Positions 5,302-10,044 of a stretch of DNA of 10,044 nucleotides are shown piece by piece. Within the stretch, counting starts at the first letter, position 1. Each line of letters opens with the position of its first letter. The notes under the pieces are model-generated. The model ran no database searches. It had not been told where the DNA came from and was given only the letters and a program-made list of their open reading frames with translations. A program made the position numbers and the translations under genes. Source of the stretch: Piscinibacter sp050175855. GTDB lineage: Bacteria; Pseudomonadota; Gammaproteobacteria; Burkholderiales; Burkholderiaceae_C. Location: positions 1 to 10,044 of the forward strand of contig NZ_JBFXIO010000179.1 in assembly GCF_050175855.1 (NCBI RefSeq), given 5' to 3'.

Positions 5302-7452
5302 TCAGTCGCTGCGCGCGAGGCGCTGCCACAGGTAGGTGAACTCGATGGCCTGCAGCGTGGCGCGCTGCTCGTTGTCGGCCGCGCCGCCATGGCCACCCTC
5401 GATGTTCTCGTAGTACAGCACCGGGTGGCCGTACTCGCGCAGCCGCGCCACCATCTTGCGCGCATGGCCGGGGTGCACGCGGTCGTCGCGCGTCGAGGTG
5501 GTGAACAGCGGCACGGGGTAGCTCGCGTCGCGCCTGACGTTCTGGTAGGGGCTGTAGCGCGAGATCACCGCCCAGTCCTCCGGCTTGTCGGGGTTGCCGT
5601 ACTCGGCCATCCAGCTGGCGCCGGCGAGCAGCTTGTGGAAGCGCTTCATGTCCAGCAGCGGTACCTGGCAGACCACGGCGTTGAAGAGCTCGGGCCGCTG
5701 CGTCATCACCGCGCCGACCAGCAGCCCGCCGTTGCTGCCGCCCTCGATGCCGAGGTGGCGCGCACTGGTGATCTTGCGGCGCACCAGGTCTTCGGCCACG
5801 GCGATGAAGTCGTCGTAGCTGCGCTGCTTGTTCTCGCGGATGGCCGCCTGGTGCCATCGCGGCCCGAACTCGCCTCCGCCGCGGATGTTGGCCACCACCA
5901 GCACGCCGCCGCGCGAATACCAGGCGGCACCCATGCCGCGCGAGTACCAGGGTTCCAGCGAGATCTGGAAACCGCCGTAGCCGTACAGCAGCGTCGGGTT
6001 GCTGCCGTCGGCCTTTGCGCCGCGCGGCCAGACGACGAAGTAGGGCACACGCGTACCGTCGCGGCCGGTGGCGAAGAGCTGCTCGGCGCGCATGCCGATC
6101 GAGTCGAAGCTCGGCGGCAGCGACTTCAGCGGCTCGCGCCGGTCGGTGCCGGTGCGGCCGAGCAGCAGCGAATCGGGGGTGAGGAAGTCGGTGTAGCTCA
6201 GCAGGTACTGCTCGGCCAGCGGATCGTCGCGGCGCGCGGGTTCGTGCAGCGACACCACGCCGAGGTTGCCCGGCGAGGGCGCATCGACCACGCGGCGCAC
6301 GAAGCGGCCGTCGGCCTCGCGCTTCCACTCCTCGAGCCGGCCGATCACGTTGTCGTTGACGTTGACCAGCACGTGCGTGCGCGTGGTCGCCACGCCGGCC
6401 AGCGATCGCGTCTCGGTCGGCTCGAACAGCACCTGGAAGCGCCGCTCGCCGCGCTGGTAGGCCGGGAAGTCGGCCGCCAGCAGCGAGCCCTTCGGGTGGA
6501 CCCGCTCGCCGACGCGCCAGTCGCTGCGCAGCTCGAGCAGGAGCGTGTCGCCGGCCACGCCGGCGCTGTGCATGAAGCGGATGCGGGCGTCGTCGGGCAC
6601 CTCCAGGCGCTGCAGCGTGTCGCCCTGCAGCAGGAAGGTCTCCTGCCGGTAGAAGTCGAGGGCGCGCACGACCAGCGTGCGCTCGAAGCCTGGCGTGTGG
6701 TCGACGCTGACGCCGACCCAGGTGTCTTCCCGGCGACCCTCGAAGACCGTCTTCGCCTCGGCCAGCGGCGTGCCGCGCTTCCAGCGCTTGAGGATGCGCG
6801 GGTAGCCGGAGTCGGTCATCGAGCCGGAGCCGAAGTCCGTACCGACGTAGAGCGTGTCGGCATCGGCCCAGGCGACGTCGGTCTTGGCCTCGGGCAGCAC
6901 GAAACCGCCGTCGACGAAACGCTTGCGCTCGATGTCGAACTCCCGGATCACCTTGGCGTCGGCGCCGCCGCGCGACAGCGAGAGCATGCACAGCCGCTGA
7001 GCCGGCTCGAGGCAGTCGACGCCGCCCCAGACCCAGTTCTCTTTCTCCGCCGCGGCCAGCGCATCGAGGTCGAGCACCGTCTCCCATTGCGGCTGCGCCT
7101 TGCGGTACTCGGCCAGCGTGGTTCGCCGCCACAGGCCGCGCTTGTGGGTGGCGTCCTGCCAGAGGTTGTAGAGCCAGTTGCCGCGGCGCGTCACTGCAGG
7201 GATGCGGTCCTTCGAGTTCAGCACTTCGAGCAGCTTCGTGCGTGTCGGCGCGAAGTCCTCGCGAGCCGACAGCAGCTTCAGCGTCTCGGCGTTGCGCTCG
7301 CGCACCCAGGCCAGGGCCTTCTCGCCCTGCACTTCCTCGAGCCAGAGGTGGGGATCGTCGGCGGCGGGGGGGGTGTCGGCCATGGCAAGGGCGGGGAGTG
7401 CGGCCACTGCGGCGCTCAGCAGCCGGCGGACCAGGTCTCGGGAGATGGGCAT
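5302..7452 (-). CDS. Prolyl oligopeptidase family (S9A) serine peptidase, exported
   Basis: The product is 716 residues. The N terminus (MPISRDLVRRLLSAAVAALP then ALAMA-DTPP) is a signal peptide with basic start, hydrophobic core and an AxA site near residue 24, so the enzyme should act in the periplasm. The start of the mature part (DDPHLWLEEVQGEKALAWV) is typical of S9A peptidases. The middle, about 75-430, would be the beta-propeller that limits substrates to short peptides. The C-terminal alpha/beta hydrolase holds Ser573 in GGSNGG, the Asp pair 656-657 in RDDRV and His688 in GGHGG, a full catalytic set. The expected reaction is cleavage of small peptides after proline or a related residue; exact specificity is inferred. 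A run of eight Cs lies right after the signal peptide. The ATG at 7452 gives the intact signal peptide, but no Shine-Dalgarno is visible. Its start is 11 bp from the GNAT stop. Confidence 0.94.
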   Translation of the reverse strand: MPISRDLVRRLLSAAVAALPALAMADTPPAADDPHLWLEEVQGEKALAWVRERNAETLKLLSAREDFAPTRTKLLEVLNSKDRIPAVTRRGNWLYNLWQDATHKRGLWRRTTLAEYRKAQPQWETVLDLDALAAAEKENWVWGGVDCLEPAQRLCMLSLSRGGADAKVIREFDIERKRFVDGGFVLPEAKTDVAWADADTLYVGTDFGSGSMTDSGYPRILKRWKRGTPLAEAKTVFEGRREDTWVGVSVDHTPGFERTLVVRALDFYRQETFLLQGDTLQRLEVPDDARIRFMHSAGVAGDTLLLELRSDWRVGERVHPKGSLLAADFPAYQRGERRFQVLFEPTETRSLAGVATTRTHVLVNVNDNVIGRLEEWKREADGRFVRRVVDAPSPGNLGVVSLHEPARRDDPLAEQYLLSYTDFLTPDSLLLGRTGTDRREPLKSLPPSFDSIGMRAEQLFATGRDGTRVPYFVVWPRGAKADGSNPTLLYGYGGFQISLEPWYSRGMGAAWYSRGGVLVVANIRGGGEFGPRWHQAAIRENKQRSYDDFIAVAEDLVRRKITSARHLGIEGGSNGGLLVGAVMTQRPELFNAVVCQVPLLDMKRFHKLLAGASWMAEYGNPDKPEDWAVISRYSPYQNVRRDASYPVPLFTTSTRDDRVHPGHARKMVARLREYGHPVLYYENIEGGHGGAADNEQRATLQAIEFTYLWQRLARSD

Positions 7453-7463
7453 GCGGGAGGGGC

Positions 7464-7739
7464 TCAGGCGAGCAGGGACTGGACTTCCGGATGGCGGCGC
7501 ATGTAGGCCTGCACGTACGAGCACAGCGGCCGCACCTTCAGGCCGTTGTCGCGGGCATGGGCCAGCGCGGCGCGCACCAGCTCGGCCGCGATGCCCTGGC
7601 CCTCCAGCTCGGGGGCAACCTCGGTGTGCGTGATCGCCATCACGCCCTCGCGCAGACGGTAGTCGCACACGCACAGGTGGCCGTGCACCTGGGCCGAGAA
7701 GCGGCCCAGCGCCGCGTCGTGCTCGATGGTGATGCTCAT
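7464..7739 (-). CDS. Short GNAT-type N-acetyltransferase, YjdJ-like
   Basis: This 91-residue protein is a minimal GNAT of the kind seen in E. coli YjdJ (COG2388). Visible features are ITHTEVAPELEGQGIAAELV at 36-55, in which EGQGIA is the shortened acetyl-CoA pyrophosphate loop, and RPLCSYVQAYMRRHPE at 70-85, the conserved Pro-Leu-Cys segment. It would bind acetyl-CoA; its acceptor is unknown for the family. Length agrees with relatives of about 90 residues. Two in-frame ATGs exist, at 7748 and 7739. The strong GGAGG abuts the first and is 9 nt from the second, so 7739 is preferred. It lies 23 bp after the yaeQ stop and 11 bp before the peptidase start, which fits membership of the same transcript. 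Confidence 0.9.
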   Translation of the reverse strand: MSITIEHDAALGRFSAQVHGHLCVCDYRLREGVMAITHTEVAPELEGQGIAAELVRAALAHARDNGLKVRPLCSYVQAYMRRHPEVQSLLA

Positions 7740-7748
7740 CGGGTCCAT

Positions 7749-7753
7749 CCTCC
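7749..7753 (-). promoter_or_regulatory. Shine-Dalgarno GGAGG for the GNAT gene
   Basis: GGAGG on the - strand, 9 nt before the ATG at 7739. It directly touches the alternative ATG at 7748, which rules against that codon as the start. Confidence 0.65.
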
Positions 7754-7762
7754 GTCGTCGGG

Positions 7763-8314
7763 TCAGGGTTCGAGGCGGCGCGGCGTGATCTCCACCGAGC
7801 GTTCGCCGTCGCCGACCCACGCGGTGCCGTCCTGCACGCTCACCTGCAGCTGCATCGTACGTTGCGCCAGCGCGGCCAGCGCCTGGCTCTGCGCAGCATC
7901 CACCTGCCAGACATGGACGTTGGCGGCGCGGGCGATCTTGCCGGCGATGCCGTTCCACCAGATCGGCGTGCTGGCCGCGTAGGCGTAGACGGTGACGAGG
8001 TCGGCGCGGCCGGCGGCGCGCAGCAGCCGCTTCTCGTCGGGCTGGCCGACCTCGACCCAGTGGCGGATGCGGCCGGTGAGGTCGCGGTGCCAGAGGTCGG
8101 GCTCGTCGGTGTCCGACAGGCCCTTGCCGAATTCCAGGGTGCCGTCACGGTCGTCGGCTGGCACGTTCAGCGCGAAGGCCAGCACGCGCATCAGCATGCG
8201 CTCGTCGGTCTCGGAAGGGTGACGCGCGAGGGTCAGCGCGTGGTCGGCATACAGGCCGCGGTCCATGTCGGCGAGCTGGACGCGGGCTTTGAAGATCGTG
8301 GCCTTGAGTGCCAT
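7763..8314 (-). CDS. yaeQ: YaeQ family protein
   Basis: The 183-residue product matches E. coli YaeQ along its whole length: MALKATIFKARVQLADMDR at the N terminus, LTLARHPSETDERMLMRVLA at 28-47, GLSDTDEPDLW, WVEVGQPDEKRLLRAA, a STPIWWNGIAGKI segment, and QRTMQLQVSVQDG near the end. The family is known for a fold related to the PD-(D/E)XK nucleases and for an old genetic link to RfaH-dependent haemolysin expression in enterobacteria; no reaction is established. The protein is soluble and cytoplasmic. The ATG at 8314 gives the conserved family N terminus even though no Shine-Dalgarno precedes it. The gene is followed 23 bp later by the GNAT gene and is preceded by a 57-bp gap with a possible promoter. 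Confidence 0.95.
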   Translation of the reverse strand: MALKATIFKARVQLADMDRGLYADHALTLARHPSETDERMLMRVLAFALNVPADDRDGTLEFGKGLSDTDEPDLWHRDLTGRIRHWVEVGQPDEKRLLRAAGRADLVTVYAYAASTPIWWNGIAGKIARAANVHVWQVDAAQSQALAALAQRTMQLQVSVQDGTAWVGDGERSVEITPRRLEP

Positions 8315-8341
8315 GGGCGGTGGGCGCGGCGCAAAGCCGCG

Positions 8342-8371
8342 ATTAGAGCAGAGCGCCCCGCCCAGGGTCGC
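8342..8371 (-). promoter_or_regulatory. Possible sigma-70 promoter upstream of yaeQ
   Basis: On the - strand TCTAAT (bases 8347-8342) matches the -10 consensus at five of six positions. GCGACC 18 bp upstream is a poor -35 (the GAC core only). The -10 lies 27 bp before the yaeQ ATG. Between the two, CGCGGC and GCCGCG (8325-8341) can form a 6-bp hairpin in the short leader. The A/T island in a 70% G+C region is the main support. Confidence 0.28.
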
Positions 8372-8902
8372 TCAGCGCTTCTCGGCCAGCGCCTTCAGGT
8401 TGGCCAGCCCCGCCTCGAAGTCCTTGCCCACGAGGCCATCCATCGCCAGTGCGAACCAGCGGTTGATCGGGTTGCTGCCCATGTCGCCGGCGATCGTCCA
8501 GGTGATCTTCGTGCCGCCGTTGTCCGGCGAGAGTGTGAGTGCGCCGGTGGAGGTGGTGCCGAAGTCGGGGAAGAACAGTTCGTAGGCGATGCGCCGCCCG
8601 GCCTCGGCCTCGGTGAAGCTCATGCGGCCATCGCCCTGGCTGCTGCTCTTCCATTCCCATACCGCGCCCGCGCCGCTGGCGGCGCCGCTGTAGGTCATCG
8701 CCATCTGCGGATCGCGCTGGTTCCACACCGACCAGTCCTTCCAGCGCCGCGGGTCGGCCACCAGCGGGTAGACGGCGTCCGGGGGCGCGGCGATGGTGGC
8801 GCTGCGCGACACGTCGAACTTCGGCGAGACGAGCAGGCCGCCGAGCAGCAGCACCGCCGCCAGCAGCATCACGACGACGAGCAGGGCCTTGACGATCTTC
8901 AT
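8372..8902 (-). CDS. SRPBCC (polyketide cyclase/START-like) protein with N-terminal membrane anchor
   Basis: The product is 176 residues. Residues 5-25 (KALLVVVMLLAAVLLLGGLL) form one transmembrane helix after a Lys-rich start, without a clear signal-peptidase site, so the domain is probably anchored and faces the periplasm. The rest is an SRPBCC domain: the VSRSATIAAPPDAVYPLVAD strand-helix start at 31-50, then RRWKDWSVWNQRDP, GAVWEWKSSSQG, a GTKITWTIAGDM strand and a long C-terminal helix (LVGKDFEAGLANLKALAEKR) that closes the ligand cavity in this fold. The family binds hydrophobic small molecules or lipids; the ligand here is unknown and no catalytic residue can be named. The start is well supported by GGAGGT 6 nt before the ATG. 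It lies 47 bp after the oxidoreductase stop. Confidence 0.88.
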   Translation of the reverse strand: MKIVKALLVVVMLLAAVLLLGGLLVSPKFDVSRSATIAAPPDAVYPLVADPRRWKDWSVWNQRDPQMAMTYSGAASGAGAVWEWKSSSQGDGRMSFTEAEAGRRIAYELFFPDFGTTSTGALTLSPDNGGTKITWTIAGDMGSNPINRWFALAMDGLVGKDFEAGLANLKALAEKR

Positions 8903-8908
8903 CGCGCC

Positions 8909-8914
8909 ACCTCC
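8909..8914 (-). promoter_or_regulatory. Strong Shine-Dalgarno GGAGGT for the SRPBCC gene
   Basis: GGAGGT on the - strand, 6 nt before the ATG at 8902. It is the best ribosome site in the window and fixes this start. Confidence 0.75.
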
Positions 8915-8949
8915 GGACCGGGAAGCGCAGTCTGCCCCCGCGGCGTGGC

Positions 8950-10017
8950 TCAGGCAAGGGCGGACGTGCCGCAGCGCAGCGCCCGGCCCTCGTGTGCACT
9001 GCGCCGGCCGAGTTCGAGCAGCGCCATCACCGCCACCGCCTGCGCGGGCGGCACCGGGTTGGGGCCGTCGCCGCGCAGCGCGTCGCGCACGGCGGCGTAA
9101 TACGCGCCCTGGCAGCCGGAGCGCAGCGGCCAGTACTCGGTGCGCAGCACATCGCCACAGGGCCGGCTGATCAGGCTGACGTTGCGGTCCTGTCCCCAAC
9201 CCGGCTGGGCTGGCCAGCACGGCCGCGCGCCGGCCTTCAGCGCGTCTTCCTGGGGGTCGAGTCCGAGCTTGATCCAGGAGCCGTCCGTTCCGTGGACGGC
9301 GAAGCGCGGCGAGGGCGCCGCCGCCAGCATGCTCGCGCGCAGCACGACGCGGCGCTCCGGGTAGGTCAGTCGGGCCTGGAACCAGTCGTCGGCCTGTCCG
9401 CCGTCGCGCAGCGTGGCCAGGTCCAGCGACACCGTGTCGGGCCAGCCGAACAGCTGCAGGGCCTGGTCGAGCAGGTGCGGGCCCAGGTCGCACCACAGCC
9501 CGCCACCCGGCGCCGCGGACTCGCGCCAGCGCGCACGTACCGCTGGGCGGTAGCGGTCGAAGGCCGATTCGAGGTGGACGATGCGACCCAGCGTGCCGTT
9601 CTTCGCCAGCTCGCGCAGGGTGAGGAAGTCGCCGTCCCAGCGGCGGTTGTGGAACACCGACAGCAGCCGCCGGCGCGCGTGGGCCAGCGCGGCGAGCTCG
9701 CGCGCCTCGGCCGGCGTCAGCGTGAACGGCTTGTCGACCACCACGTGGCGCCCGGCCGCCAGCGCGGCGCGGGCCAGGGGAAAGTGCGTGTCGTTCGGGC
9801 TGGCGATGACGACGAGGTCGATGTCCGCGCGGCGCAGCAGGGCCTGCGGGTCGGCCAGCACCTGGGCCGCCGGCCAGTCGGCGTGCACACGCGCGGCATC
9901 GCGGCTGGCCACGGCCGCCAGCCGCAGGCCGGGCACGCCGGCGATCAGCGGGGCGTGGAAGGTCTGGCCGGCATAGCCGTAGCCGACCAGGCCGACGCGC
10001 AATGCAGTGGAAGTCAT
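8950..10017 (-). CDS. ydgJ: Gfo/Idh/MocA family NAD(P)-dependent oxidoreductase, YdgJ-like
   Basis: This 355-residue protein is a full-length two-domain dehydrogenase. The Rossmann domain begins LRVGLVGYGYAGQTFHAPLI (6-25), with the dinucleotide loop GYGYAG at 12-17. It continues with ASPNDTHFPLARAAL (72-86) and HVVVDKPFT (91-99), in which Lys96 is the family's conserved EKP-type lysine. The substrate domain has LSVFHNRRWDGDFLTL (119-134) and CDLGPHLLDQ (176-185), with the conserved His181. The FHAPLI, FHNRRWD and DPQEDALK segments match E. coli YdgJ and its relatives closely. The family oxidises or reduces sugar or cyclitol hydroxyls; inositol-type substrates are known for some relatives, but the substrate here is not shown by sequence. 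Cytoplasmic. The ATG at 10017 gives the standard N terminus; no Shine-Dalgarno is evident. It is the first visible gene of the - strand series, and its promoter probably lies at or past the right edge. Confidence 0.93.
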   Translation of the reverse strand: MTSTALRVGLVGYGYAGQTFHAPLIAGVPGLRLAAVASRDAARVHADWPAAQVLADPQALLRRADIDLVVIASPNDTHFPLARAALAAGRHVVVDKPFTLTPAEARELAALAHARRRLLSVFHNRRWDGDFLTLRELAKNGTLGRIVHLESAFDRYRPAVRARWRESAAPGGGLWCDLGPHLLDQALQLFGWPDTVSLDLATLRDGGQADDWFQARLTYPERRVVLRASMLAAAPSPRFAVHGTDGSWIKLGLDPQEDALKAGARPCWPAQPGWGQDRNVSLISRPCGDVLRTEYWPLRSGCQGAYYAAVRDALRGDGPNPVPPAQAVAVMALLELGRRSAHEGRALRCGTSALA

Positions 10018-10044
10018 GATGCGATTGTGAACGGCGCTGCCGAT

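Noticed and set aside
5298..5465. Upstream extension of the DUF924 protein by 56 codons
   Set aside because: It would lie wholly within the 3' end of the peptidase gene, and its sequence is an Arg/Ala/Ser/Thr-rich shadow. The ATG at 5297 puts the FWFG motif at its usual position.
4996..7506. 836-codon open frame on the + strand, antisense to the S9A peptidase
   Set aside because: Same reason: compositionally biased product without motifs, opposite a peptidase gene with intact signal peptide and catalytic residues.
7862..9100. 412-codon open frame on the + strand opposite yaeQ and the SRPBCC gene
   Set aside because: The opposite strand holds clear YaeQ and SRPBCC proteins with family-typical ends; this frame has no recognisable motif and no start signals.
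1..10044. Defence island, prophage, CRISPR, retron or other novel system
   Set aside because: Apart from the TPR-like protein, every substantial ORF is a recognisable chromosomal family, codon use is uniform, and there are no direct-repeat arrays, integrase, reverse transcriptase or terminal repeats. The exonuclease is a plain single-domain protein without a defence-type partner.

Overview
The window is about 70% G+C, with third codon positions almost always G or C. The proteins look betaproteobacterial: a YaeQ protein, a YdgJ-type oxidoreductase, a DUF924 protein and a periplasmic S9A peptidase. The best guess is an order Burkholderiales chromosome (Rubrivivax/Leptothrix/Methylibium-like). 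That placement is inferred from composition and gene content, not from a marker gene. No transposase, phage gene, CRISPR array, tRNA or rRNA is visible.

Layout. Left block, + strand: the 3' part of a hybrid sensor histidine kinase (PAS end, HisKA, HATPase, receiver) runs in from the left edge. Six bases after it comes a 366-residue helical, TPR-like protein of unknown role (1300-2400). A small DEDDh 3'-5' exonuclease gene on the - strand (2379-2888) runs into the TPR-like gene, with a 22-bp overlap at their 3' ends. The exonuclease is divergent from an AMP-binding acyl-CoA ligase gene on the + strand (3013-4740, GTG start). The 124-bp region between them holds a perfect 12-bp-arm palindrome, the best regulatory candidate in the window.

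Right block, - strand: six co-oriented genes, read from right to left. They are a YdgJ-type Gfo/Idh/MocA oxidoreductase, a membrane-anchored SRPBCC protein, YaeQ, a short YjdJ-type GNAT, an exported prolyl oligopeptidase and a DUF924 protein. Gaps are 47, 57, 23, 11 and 4 bp, so the last four genes at least look like one transcript. The DUF924 gene meets the ligase gene tail to tail, the two stop codons sharing the tetranucleotide CTAG inside a 10-bp-stem inverted repeat.

How the genes work together: the kinase and TPR-like protein are probably one signalling unit. The rest looks like ordinary housekeeping and accessory metabolism with no shared pathway I can defend. I found no clear evidence of a new defence or mobile system. 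The points most worth a second look are the palindrome, the kinase/TPR pair, the terminator-free convergent junctions and a C8 tract just after the peptidase signal peptide.
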